Origin: RGIG8748 sp045544515
GTDB taxonomy: Bacteria > Bacillota > Clostridia > UMGS1810
Length of the DNA stretch: 24,101 nucleotides
Assembly: GCA_045544515.1 (NCBI GenBank)
Contig: JAZPZD010000022.1
Coordinates: 1-24,101, forward strand
Reading direction: 5' to 3'
The notes below the pieces were generated by a model that saw only the letters and a list, made by a program, of their open reading frames with translations, had not been told where the DNA came from and did not search any database. The number at the start of each line of letters is the position of its first letter. Within the stretch, counting starts at the first letter, position 1. The position numbers and the translations under genes were made by a program. Shown here piece by piece: positions 14,357 to 23,004 of the stretch.

Positions 14357-15130
14357 ATGCTCTTTGACACACACGCACACTTAAATGACGAGAGGTTTGA
14401 CGGCGACAGAGATGCTCTTATTGCCTCGTTTAAGGACAACGGCATATCCTATGTATGCGAGATAGGTTTTGATATAGAGAGCTCTCTTAAGGCAAAGGCT
14501 TTAAGCGACAAATATGAATTTATATATGCGGCAGCAGGCGTTCATCCCCACGACAGCAAGGATATGAAAGATACGGATTTTGACACTTTGGAAAATCTGA
14601 TGTCTTACCCCAAGGTTGTGGCACTGGGCGAAATCGGTCTTGATTATTACTACGACAATTCCGACAGAAGCATACAGAGAAAACGCTTTGCCGAGCAGCT
14701 CGATTTGGCAAAGAAAATCCAATGCCCCGTTATCATACACACTCGTGACGCTATGGCAGACACCATAGACATACTTAAATCTCACGGCAGCGGCGAGGGT
14801 ATAATACACTGCTATTCAGGCAGCTGTGAGAGTGCCAAAATCCTTCTGGATATGGGGTATTATATATCCTTTGCAGGCCCTGTAACATTCAAAAATGCAA
14901 ATTCGATTCTGGATGTAATAGCCTATGTTCCAAAGGACAGAATGTTAATAGAAACAGACAGTCCGTATCTTGCACCTGTACCATACAGAGGCAAGAGAAA
15001 CTGTCCTGTATATGTGGCAGAAGTCGCAAAAAAGATTGCGCAGATTAAGGGTATGGACTATCAGGAGGTAGCTCATATCACAATGCAAAATGCAAAACAA
15101 GTTTATAAAATAGGTGATTTTGATGTTTAA
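14357..15130 (+). CDS. tatD: TatD-family metal-dependent hydrolase (3'-5' DNase type)
   Basis: 257 residues, a TIM-barrel amidohydrolase-type enzyme with all family motifs: DTHAHLND (metal His pair), GVHPHDS, GEIGLDYYY (metal Glu), HTRDA, HCYSG and ETDSPYLAP (metal Asp). Members act as metal-dependent deoxyribonucleases in DNA repair or turnover. The in vivo substrate of this subgroup is not settled. It starts 2 bases after the metG stop and is frequently its neighbour in Firmicutes (the metG-yabD arrangement), so co-transcription is very likely. Its last 8 bases overlap the next gene. Confidence 0.93.
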   Translation: MLFDTHAHLNDERFDGDRDALIASFKDNGISYVCEIGFDIESSLKAKALSDKYEFIYAAAGVHPHDSKDMKDTDFDTLENLMSYPKVVALGEIGLDYYYDNSDRSIQRKRFAEQLDLAKKIQCPVIIHTRDAMADTIDILKSHGSGEGIIHCYSGSCESAKILLDMGYYISFAGPVTFKNANSILDVIAYVPKDRMLIETDSPYLAPVPYRGKRNCPVYVAEVAKKIAQIKGMDYQEVAHITMQNAKQVYKIGDFDV

Positions 15131-15671
15131 AGATGCACTCAAGTTAAAAAAATTATCCACACTGAACCTATGCTTTATGGCGATGCTTGTCGCCATAACT
15201 ATGGCACTGTCCTTTGTTTCGGGATATTTAAGGATCGGCAGTATGAGTAAGTTTAATGTAAGCTTTGTATCCGTATATATAGGCGGAGCACTCTTTGGCC
15301 CCGTTGCAGGCGGAGTAATCGGTGCCATGGCGGATTTTGTGTCGTGGCTTATAAACCCCACAGGGCCTTTTGTACCTGTGTTTACCGTCATTGAGTTTGT
15401 AAACGGCTTTTTGTTCGGCCTCTTTTTTTACACACCCAAAGATGTAAAAAGACCGATTAAAACAATAGTTTTGTGTGCCGCTTTGTGCGTTGTTTTGCAG
15501 TACGGTGTCAATGTAATAAGGACATACTTTCTGGCACATATGTATATGGGCGGCAAGTTCTATGCCGCATTTATAACCAGAATACCGTCTACTGTAATTA
15601 TGGCGGTTGTAAAGTTTGTTGGAATAATACTTCTGGAGCCTGCAAAAAACAGGCTCAAAAAACTTGTGTAA
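15123..15671 (+). CDS. ECF transporter S component, folate family (FolT-like)
   Basis: 182 residues, about six membrane segments. The stretch FNVSFVSVYIGGALFGPVAG and the following MADFVSWLINPTGPFVPVFT are characteristic of the folate-type S component. It would bind folate at the outer face and work with the shared EcfAA'T module, not encoded here. The start at 15123 was chosen for AGGTGA 5 bases upstream; a GTG at 15114 is in frame but lacks an SD. It overlaps the tatD end by 8 bases, so is translationally coupled. It is the second ECF S component in the window. Folate supply would serve one-carbon metabolism, loosely matching its metG neighbour (inference). Confidence 0.85.
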   Translation: MFKDALKLKKLSTLNLCFMAMLVAITMALSFVSGYLRIGSMSKFNVSFVSVYIGGALFGPVAGGVIGAMADFVSWLINPTGPFVPVFTVIEFVNGFLFGLFFYTPKDVKRPIKTIVLCAALCVVLQYGVNVIRTYFLAHMYMGGKFYAAFITRIPSTVIMAVVKFVGIILLEPAKNRLKKLV

Positions 15672-15693
15672 TAACAAAAGTGAGGCTTAAATA

Positions 15694-16662
15694 ATGGACA
15701 TATTTCATCTCACATTAAGACAAATGCTGATGATGTTTACTCTTATCGGGGCGGGCTTTTTTCTTAGAAAAAGAAAGCTCATTCCCGAAAGCTCGGGTAC
15801 AACTATGGCAAGACTGGAAACGCTTGTTTTCACTCCTGCGCTGTCACTACACAATATGCTTACAAAATGTACGACGCAGACCTTTGCAAAGGATTGGGTT
15901 CTTATGCTGTACGGACTTTTGTTTGTTGTAGGTGCAATACTTGTGTCGTATCCTCTCTCTTCGCTTTTTGTAAGAAAAGCAGGCGAAAGCCCCGAAAAAC
16001 AGTATCAGAAAAACATATACAAATACTCCATGACCTTTGCCAACTGGGGATTTATGGGTAACTTTTTGATACTCGGTGTATGGGGCGAGGACCTCTTCTA
16101 CAAGTATTCGCTTTTTGGTCTTCCTATGACCATAGCTACATATGCGTGGGGACTTTCTATCCTTATTCCCAAGCAGGAGGGGGCAGATGCATGGACAAAT
16201 TTCAGAAAGCGGGTTATCACACCGCCTCTTGTTGCGGTTGTCCTTGGTATCGTTTTGGGACTTGTCGGTGCTACTAAATACATACCCGACTTCTTTATAA
16301 GTGCATTCGAAAAGGCAGGTCAGTGTCAGGGCCCTGTGGCAATGGTGCTTGCAGGCTTTGTAATAGGCGGATACAATTTCAAAAGGCTCATCACAAACAA
16401 AAAGGTCTACCTTGCATCTGTTATGCGTCTAGTAGTAATTCCGTCTGTTATGCTCTTTATTCTATTGGGCTTAAATGCCTCCAAGGAAGTTATGATACTT
16501 GTGCTTGTGGCGTATGCTACTCCGCTTGGACTAAACACCATTGTATTTCCCGAAGCATACGGCGGAGATGCCAGAACAGGTGCATCTATGGCTATGATTT
16601 CGAGTATACTTTCGGTAATTACCATTCCCATTATGTACCTTGTGTTTATAGTGCTTATGTAG
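15694..16662 (+). CDS. AEC-family (auxin efflux carrier-like) transporter
   Basis: 322 residues with about ten membrane segments arranged as two inverted halves. The N-terminal hydrophobic block carries GAGFFLRKRKLIPESS, the family motif after the first helix. The middle crossover region contains FANWGFMGNFL, and the C-terminal half has PLGLNTIVFPEAYGGDAR-like AEC motifs. Bacterial members move small organic acids such as malate, but the substrate cannot be read from sequence. GAGG lies 9 bases before the ATG, and the gene is 22 bases after folT in the same cluster. TAG is the stop, showing that amber is a normal terminator in this genome. Confidence 0.85.
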   Translation: MDIFHLTLRQMLMMFTLIGAGFFLRKRKLIPESSGTTMARLETLVFTPALSLHNMLTKCTTQTFAKDWVLMLYGLLFVVGAILVSYPLSSLFVRKAGESPEKQYQKNIYKYSMTFANWGFMGNFLILGVWGEDLFYKYSLFGLPMTIATYAWGLSILIPKQEGADAWTNFRKRVITPPLVAVVLGIVLGLVGATKYIPDFFISAFEKAGQCQGPVAMVLAGFVIGGYNFKRLITNKKVYLASVMRLVVIPSVMLFILLGLNASKEVMILVLVAYATPLGLNTIVFPEAYGGDARTGASMAMISSILSVITIPIMYLVFIVLM

Positions 16663-16683
16663 TGCGTTTTTGAGGTGATGTGT

Positions 16684-17724
16684 ATGAATAATACCAAAAA
16701 AGTCAAAGTAGGAAACATCTTTATTGGCGGAGGCGAGGATATTGCCATACAGTCTATGTGCAATACCCGTACTTCTGATGCCCAAGCTACAATAGAGCAG
16801 ATATTGTCTTTGGAAGAGGCAGGATGCGACATAATCCGTGTTGCAGTGCCCGACGAGGACAGTGCCAAAGCCATAAAGGAAATCAAAGAAAATATACATA
16901 TCCCCCTTGTTGCAGATATACACTTTGACTGGCATCTTGCCATAAAGAGTATGGAAAACGGTGTGGACAAGGTTCGCATTAACCCCGGTAACATCGGCAA
17001 GGAAGAGGGAGTACGCCTTGTGGCAGAGTGTGCCAAATCCTATGGAGTGCCCATCCGCATCGGTGTAAATACCGGCTCTATCGAAAAGGAGCTTCTGCAA
17101 AAATACGGGCCGACACCCGAGGCTATGGTAGAAAGTGCCAACAGGCACATCGATATGCTTTTAAAGTATGATTTTGACGATATAGTGGTGTCGCTCAAGG
17201 CATCGGATGTAAACAAAACGATTGATGTGTATCGCCTTATGGCAAAAAGCTGTCCCTATCCTTTGCACCTGGGAGTAACAGAGGCGGGGACATTTCTTGG
17301 CGGAACGATTAAATCCGCTATCGGAATAGGCTCACTTTTAAAAGACGGCATAGGCGATACGATAAGGGTGTCGCTGACCGATGACCCCGTAGAAGAGGTA
17401 AAGGTTGCCAAGCAGATACTAAAGGCTCTCGATTTAAGGAAGAATATGCCCACCTTTATTTCGTGTCCCACCTGCGGCAGAACAAATATAGGGCTTATCC
17501 CCCTTGCAAAGAGGGTGGAGGAGTATCTGGAAAATGTGAACAAATCCATCACCGTTGCCGTAATGGGTTGTGCCGTTAACGGTCCAGGTGAGGCGAGAGA
17601 GGCAGATATAGGAATTGCCGGCGGAAACGGCGAGGGACTGATATTTAAAAAAGGCTCAATCATAAGAAAAGTCCCCGAGGAGTGCCTCTTTGACTGCCTT
17701 AAAGAAGAAATAGATAATATGTGA
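16684..17724 (+). CDS. ispG: 4-hydroxy-3-methylbut-2-enyl diphosphate synthase (flavodoxin/ferredoxin)
   Basis: Converts methylerythritol cyclodiphosphate to HMBPP, the penultimate step of the MEP isoprenoid pathway. 346 residues, the short bacterial form. The N-terminal TIM barrel has IAIQSMCNT, VADIHFDW and KVRINPGNIG. The C-terminal reductase-like domain carries the [4Fe-4S] ligands SCPTCGRT near residue 260 and MGCAVNGPGE near 295, plus its conserved Glu (GPGEARE). The ATG at 16684 was chosen because GAGGTGA ends 5 bases before it; the in-frame GTG and ATG at 16675 and 16678 lie within that SD. It is directly followed by polC, a common Clostridia pairing, but the usual dxr and rseP genes upstream are replaced here by transporter genes. 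Confidence 0.95.
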   Translation: MNNTKKVKVGNIFIGGGEDIAIQSMCNTRTSDAQATIEQILSLEEAGCDIIRVAVPDEDSAKAIKEIKENIHIPLVADIHFDWHLAIKSMENGVDKVRINPGNIGKEEGVRLVAECAKSYGVPIRIGVNTGSIEKELLQKYGPTPEAMVESANRHIDMLLKYDFDDIVVSLKASDVNKTIDVYRLMAKSCPYPLHLGVTEAGTFLGGTIKSAIGIGSLLKDGIGDTIRVSLTDDPVEEVKVAKQILKALDLRKNMPTFISCPTCGRTNIGLIPLAKRVEEYLENVNKSITVAVMGCAVNGPGEAREADIGIAGGNGEGLIFKKGSIIRKVPEECLFDCLKEEIDNM

Positions 17725-17736
17725 GGAAAAAAGCAA

Positions 17737-20700
17737 ATGTCACCTACCAACTACAAATTGGAAAATTTAATAAAAGGTGTATCCGTTCCCAAAGAGCTCG
17801 AGAATACGGCGGTTTATCAGACTAATGCCGACTCTTCGAGCCGAAAGATGACGGTGACCGTAGTTTCGGAGGAAATAATCCCCTATGACATCATAGAGGA
17901 TTACAAAAAGGCAGTTTGCAGCAAATTTTCTCTAAACGAATTCATACTTCGTGTTAAATACGAAAATGTATTTTTGGACGAAATTGACATAGACCTTTAT
18001 TACAAAAATCTGGTTTTCTATGTAAACGAAATTATCGGCGGTGTAAGGCATCTGTTTCTGGACTCCTTTGCAGAGTATGATGGGGGGGTTCTCCGTATCC
18101 ACTGCAAGTACGGCGTGGAGATGCTTGGAGTGCTTAACTGCAAGGAAACCATCTGCCGACTTGTAAAGGCACAGCTTAATGAGGATATCGAGGTTGTCTT
18201 TGTAGACGACAGCGACGAAAAAGAGATGCAACGCCTCAAAGAAGAAACCCTTAATTCCCTTAAAATTGCACCTCCGCCAGCTCCTTTGGAGGTATTTCAC
18301 AAAGGCGAGGATATCCCCGCCGAAGAAAAGAAAGAAAATGTCATCTACGGCAAGGATATATCTTCGGATGCTCTGTGCAAAATAAGAGATATCGCCGAGG
18401 ATATGAAATCTGTTGTCACCGAGGGCGAAATAATCAAGCTCGACACCCGCGAACTAAAGAGCGAAAAGACGCTCTTTACCTTTATAATTGCAGATAATGT
18501 AAGTGCCTATTCGTGCAAGGCGTTTTTGCCCAAAACCAAGGCAAAGGCAATCCTTGGCGAAATAAAAAAGGGTATGTATGTAAAGGTAAAGGGAAATGTC
18601 CAGTACGATAACTTTTCCAAAGAAAATGTGCTTATGGTAAATTCCATAAACAAAGCCAAAAAGAAAAGCCGTATGGATAACAGCGAGGAAAAGAGAGTAG
18701 AGCTGCATATGCATACCAAGATGAGCACAATGGACGGTATGACAGAGGCAAAGACACTTATCAAGACCGCAATGGACTGGGGTCACAAGGCGATAGCCGT
18801 TACCGACCACGGAAATGTACAGGCTTTCCCCGAGGCTATGCATACAGCAGGCGACAAAATCAAGGTTATATACGGAGTTGAGTGCTATCTTGCAGATGAC
18901 AGCACCAATGCCGTTTCGGGTACGGCAAAAATGGCTCTTGACGGCAAGTTTGTTGTATTTGATATAGAAACTACTGGTCTTCGTGCGGACAAGGATGCCA
19001 TCACCGAAATCGGTGCGGTCAAGGTGGAAAACGGCGGGATAACCGAGCGTTTCCAGACCTTTGTAAACCCCGAAAGACCCATACCGCACAATATCACAGA
19101 GCTTACGGGCATAACAGACGATATGGTCAAAAATGCACCCGTTATTTGTGATGCGTTAAAGGATTTTTATGCTTTTTGCGAGGGCTCGGTGCTCGTTGCC
19201 CACAATGCCTCGTTTGACACCTCGTTTATCAAAGAGGCATCAAAGAAAAACAATATGGAATACAAGTTTACCCATATAGACACATTGGAGGTTGCAAGGT
19301 GCCTCATTCACGACACCAAAAACCACAAGCTGGACACATTGGCAAAGTACTTTGGCGTAAAGCTTGCCAATCACCACAGAGCCATAGATGATGCCGCGGC
19401 AACGGGCGAGATTTTTATAAATCTTGTACAGCTTATGAAAGAAAAGGGCATAGAGGACATTTCCGAAATAAATGTTTCCCTTTCGGGCAAGGCAGATGTA
19501 AAATCGCTCAAAACCTATCACTGCATACTCCTTGTAAAAACGCAAAAGGGTATGCGTAATCTCTATGAGCTTATAAGCAAATCGCACCTTGACTATTTTT
19601 ACAAAAGACCCAGAGTTCCCAAGAGCCTTCTCCAAAAGTACAGAGACGGCCTCATCGTAGGCTCTGCCTGCGAGGCGGGCGAACTATACCGCACAATACT
19701 CGAAAACCCCTACAATCTGGACTACGACGGTATAATGAGTCTTGTGAATTTTTATGATTATATGGAAATACAGCCTCTCGGAAACAACGCCTTTTTATTA
19801 AGAGAGGGCAGAGTGGACAGCGTAGAGGACTTAAAGTTTATAAACAAATCGATAATAGAGCTTGCCAAAAGGGCAAACAAAAAGGTCGTTGCCACCTGCG
19901 ATGTGCACTTTTTAAACCCCGAGGACGAGGTTTACCGCAGAGTGCTTATGGCAGGGCAGGGCTTTGAAGATGCAGACCAGCAGGCACCTCTGTATTTAAG
20001 AACTACCGAAGAGATGCTAAAGGAATTTGAATATCTTGGCGAGGAAACGGCGCGCGAGGTTGTAATTACCAATACCAATCTCATTGCAGATATGATAGAC
20101 GACGGCATCGTTCCCGTTCCTCCCGACAAGGCACCGCCCGAAATACCCAACTCCGACGAAATACTGCGTTCGAGTACCTACGAAAAGGCAAGAAGGCTCT
20201 ACGGCGAAGACTTGCCGCAGATTGTAAAGGACAGAATAGATGTAGAGCTTAACTCCATAATATCAAACGGATATTCCGTGCTCTATGTTATTGCACAAAA
20301 GTTAGTTAGAAAATCCAACTCCGACGGCTATGTCGTAGGCTCCAGAGGTTCGGTTGGTTCTTCGCTTGTGGCATATATGAGTGACATCACCGAGGTTAAT
20401 TCGCTCTGTCCGCACTATGTGTGCCCCGTTTGCAAGCACTCCGAGTTTATTAACGACGGCTCGGTGGGCAGCGGATGCGATATGGAAGAGAAGACCTGCC
20501 CCGAATGCGGAGAAAAGATGCTAAAGGACGGACACGACATACCGTTCGAAACCTTCCTCGGATTTTCGGGAGACAAAGAGCCTGATATCGACCTTAACTT
20601 TTCGGGAGATTATCAGGGCAGAGCACACAAATATATAGAAGAGCTTTTTGGAAGCACGCATGTATTCAGAGCAGGAACCATAGGCACCGTTGCCGAAAAG

Positions 20701-22017
20701 ACGGCATACGGCTTTGTTAAGAAATATTTCGAGGCCAAGGGTCAGTACATAACCAACGCCGAGATAGAACGCCTTGTCAAAGGCTGTACAGGTGTTAAGA
20801 GAACCACAGGTCAGCACCCCGGCGGTATAATAGTAGTGCCAAAATCCAGAGATGTGCACGAGTTTTCGCCCATTCAGCATCCCGCAGACGATGCCGACAG
20901 CGGAATTATCACACTGCACTTTGACTACCATTCGATAGATACCAACCTGTTAAAGCTCGATATTCTCGGCCACGATGACCCTACCGTTATCAGAATGTTA
21001 AGGGATTTAACGGGCATTGACCCCGTAGAAGTCCCTATGGGTGACGAAGGCACGATGAGCCTTTTTACAGGTACAGAGGCACTTGGCGTAAAACCCGAGG
21101 ACATAGGAAGTCCAGTGGGTACATTTGCCGTACCCGAGTTTGGCACCAAGTTTGTCCGTCAGATGCTTGTGGATACCAAGCCCACCACATTTTCCGAGCT
21201 TGTTCGTATATCGGGACTTTCGCACGGAACAGATGTGTGGCTAAATAACGCCCAGGACCTCATCCGTCAGGGAATATGCACCCTTAAGGATGCCATCTGT
21301 ACCCGTGATGATATTATGGTATATCTCATACATCACGGTGTGGAAAACGCCAAGGCGTTCAAGATAATGGAAAGTGTTCGTAAGGGAAAAGGTCTTACCG
21401 AAGAGCAGGAGGCAATTATGAGGGAAAATGATGTCCCCGACTGGTACATCAAATCCTGCAAGAAGATAAAATATATGTTCCCCAAGGCACACGCCGTTGC
21501 CTATGTAACCAGTGCCTACAGAATAGCCTACTTCAAGGTGCATCATCCCAAGGAGTTCTACTGTGCATACTTTACCGTAAGAGCAGACGAATTTGACTCC
21601 GAGGTAATGGCACAGGGATTGGATAGTGCCAAGGACAATTTGAGAATGTTCGAAGCCAAGGAAGCCGCCAAGGAAATAAGCGACAAAGAGGCAAGAATGA
21701 TTACAATTCTGGAAGTTGCGGTGGAGATGTACGCCAGAGGGATTACCTTTGACAAGATAGATTTGTACAAATCGCATTCCACAAAGTTTTTGCCCACAGA
21801 AACAGGCATCATACCGCCTCTTAATGCTCTGCCGGGCGTTGGTACAAATGCGGCAAAGGCCATCGAAGAGGCAAGGCAAAAGGGCAAATTCGACTCCATA
21901 GAGGACTTGCAGCAGCGTTCCAAGGTCAACAAGACAGTTCTTGAGGTTATGCGCAAATCGGGGATATTAGACGGTATGCCCGAGAGCAGTCAGATGGATT
22001 TCTTTTCGATGATATAG
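17737..22017 (+). CDS. polC: DNA polymerase III alpha subunit, Gram-positive PolC type
   Basis: Main replicative polymerase of low-GC Gram-positives. 1426 residues, full length. An N-terminal domain and OB fold run to about 320. A PHP domain opens with ELHMHTKMSTMDGM near 323 and is interrupted by a DEDDh proofreading exonuclease (about 403-570): FDIETTGL, HNASFDTSF and HRAIDDAAAT supply its acidic residues and His. The PHP domain then resumes. The polymerase palm has GSRGSVGSSLVAYM near 868, a four-Cys zinc motif (CPVC and CPEC) near 900-930, and the catalytic PDIDLNFSGDYQ near 950. The fingers and a helix-hairpin-helix region (LNALPGVGTNAAKAI) end the protein. TGAGGA is the ribosome binding site, 12 bases after ispG. 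A run of seven G at 18082-18088 is in frame. Confidence 0.97.
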   Translation: MSPTNYKLENLIKGVSVPKELENTAVYQTNADSSSRKMTVTVVSEEIIPYDIIEDYKKAVCSKFSLNEFILRVKYENVFLDEIDIDLYYKNLVFYVNEIIGGVRHLFLDSFAEYDGGVLRIHCKYGVEMLGVLNCKETICRLVKAQLNEDIEVVFVDDSDEKEMQRLKEETLNSLKIAPPPAPLEVFHKGEDIPAEEKKENVIYGKDISSDALCKIRDIAEDMKSVVTEGEIIKLDTRELKSEKTLFTFIIADNVSAYSCKAFLPKTKAKAILGEIKKGMYVKVKGNVQYDNFSKENVLMVNSINKAKKKSRMDNSEEKRVELHMHTKMSTMDGMTEAKTLIKTAMDWGHKAIAVTDHGNVQAFPEAMHTAGDKIKVIYGVECYLADDSTNAVSGTAKMALDGKFVVFDIETTGLRADKDAITEIGAVKVENGGITERFQTFVNPERPIPHNITELTGITDDMVKNAPVICDALKDFYAFCEGSVLVAHNASFDTSFIKEASKKNNMEYKFTHIDTLEVARCLIHDTKNHKLDTLAKYFGVKLANHHRAIDDAAATGEIFINLVQLMKEKGIEDISEINVSLSGKADVKSLKTYHCILLVKTQKGMRNLYELISKSHLDYFYKRPRVPKSLLQKYRDGLIVGSACEAGELYRTILENPYNLDYDGIMSLVNFYDYMEIQPLGNNAFLLREGRVDSVEDLKFINKSIIELAKRANKKVVATCDVHFLNPEDEVYRRVLMAGQGFEDADQQAPLYLRTTEEMLKEFEYLGEETAREVVITNTNLIADMIDDGIVPVPPDKAPPEIPNSDEILRSSTYEKARRLYGEDLPQIVKDRIDVELNSIISNGYSVLYVIAQKLVRKSNSDGYVVGSRGSVGSSLVAYMSDITEVNSLCPHYVCPVCKHSEFINDGSVGSGCDMEEKTCPECGEKMLKDGHDIPFETFLGFSGDKEPDIDLNFSGDYQGRAHKYIEELFGSTHVFRAGTIGTVAEKTAYGFVKKYFEAKGQYITNAEIERLVKGCTGVKRTTGQHPGGIIVVPKSRDVHEFSPIQHPADDADSGIITLHFDYHSIDTNLLKLDILGHDDPTVIRMLRDLTGIDPVEVPMGDEGTMSLFTGTEALGVKPEDIGSPVGTFAVPEFGTKFVRQMLVDTKPTTFSELVRISGLSHGTDVWLNNAQDLIRQGICTLKDAICTRDDIMVYLIHHGVENAKAFKIMESVRKGKGLTEEQEAIMRENDVPDWYIKSCKKIKYMFPKAHAVAYVTSAYRIAYFKVHHPKEFYCAYFTVRADEFDSEVMAQGLDSAKDNLRMFEAKEAAKEISDKEARMITILEVAVEMYARGITFDKIDLYKSHSTKFLPTETGIIPPLNALPGVGTNAAKAIEEARQKGKFDSIEDLQQRSKVNKTVLEVMRKSGILDGMPESSQMDFFSMI

Positions 22018-22032
22018 AAAAACGGTGATTTT

Positions 22033-23004
22033 ATGACAGACAAAAGGATAGTGGATACACTTTTGCCCATTACCGAAGAAGAAAGAAAATTATTAGACGG
22101 CGGCACCTCAATAGACACAAAGCTGTATATGGAAAGTGCCGCCAATGTGGTAAACAGCCGAAAGCTTTTGGACAGCGGTAAACTAATTACCTTGAGACCG
22201 CACACGAGGTTTGCTCCTTTTCCCGAGCACACGCACGATTATGTGGAGGTTGTCTATATGGTAAAGGGCACAACCACCCATATAATTAACGGCATAGAGA
22301 TACTGCTGGGAGAGGGCGAGCTGCTTTTTCTCGGTCAGAGTGTGCGTCAGGCAATCAAAAAAGCAGGCAAAGACGATATCGCGGTAAACTTTATCGTGCT
22401 TCCCGAGTTTTTTGGCTCCAGCCTTTCTGTGATAGGAGAGCAGGATTGTCCGCTAAAGAGATTTATAGTAGACTGTCTTTGCGGTGGAAAAAAGAGCGAG
22501 GGCTATCTGCACTTCAAGGTGTCGGATGTGCTTCCTGTGCAGAATTTGGTGGAAAACCTTATCTGGACATTAATTACCGACACCCCGAATAAGCGAAGCA
22601 CCAACCGTCTTACGATGGAGCTTTTGTTTTTGCAGCTTTTAAACCACACCGAGTGCATCAGCTATGCCAAAGGCGATGACGAAATAACCGTAAAGGTATT
22701 AAGACATCTCGAGGCAAACTACCAGAGCACAACTCTTAATGAGACGGCATAGCTGTTCCACCACGATGCGAGCTTTCTCTCCAGAGAAATCAAGCGAAAG
22801 ACAGGCAAGAACTATATAGAGCTTGTACAGGAAAAGAGGCTTTCGCAGGCGGCGTTCTACCTAAAGACCACCAATATGAAGATAGCTGACATATCACGCT
22901 CGGTAGGGTATGAGAATGTAAGCTTTTTCCACAGAATATTCCAAAAAAAATTTGGGTTAAGCCCCAAAAAATGGCTCTTTGTCAATAGTTGGGGTCAAAA
23001 TTGA
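22033..23004 (+). pseudogene. AraC-family regulator, split by an amber codon and truncated by an insertion sequence
   Basis: The frame opens with ATG after GGTGA, 15 bases past polC. An N-terminal cupin-type sensor (HTHDYVEVVYMVKGTTTH, with GEGELLFLG) runs to about residue 130. The frame stops at TAG (22750-22752) inside the first helix of the DNA-binding domain, just after TTLNETA. The same frame then continues without interruption through an excellent AraC domain (LFHHDASFLSREIKRKTGKN, IADISRSVGYENVSFFHRIF, FGLSPKKW), with no base shift. The final codons (LFVNSWGQN) are read from the end of the insertion sequence starting at 22973. Intact relatives have a Glu, Gln or Lys where TAG stands (family expectation). 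Translation to the amber would give a 239-residue protein lacking DNA binding. Probably a recently lost regulator; a sequencing error at one base is the main alternative. Confidence 0.85.

Noticed and set aside
18082..18088. Run of seven G in polC as a phase-variation switch
   Set aside because: polC is an essential gene and the frame is intact across the run. A heptamer alone is not evidence of switching.
21241..21879. Long reading frames on the strand opposite polC and other large genes (for example also 5906-6484 and 4004-4414)
   Set aside because: They are antisense shadows: no ribosome binding sites, composition set by the codons of the real gene, and unrecognisable Cys/Tyr/His-rich products.
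22750..22752. TAG recoded as an amino acid (pyrrolysine or amber recoding)
   Set aside because: polC, spmB and the AEC transporter gene in this window end with TAG, so amber is a normal stop here. A point mutation or a sequencing error is simpler.
22753..23004. A separate small HTH gene after the amber codon
   Set aside because: It has no start codon with a ribosome binding site at its beginning and is the exact in-frame continuation of the AraC domain.
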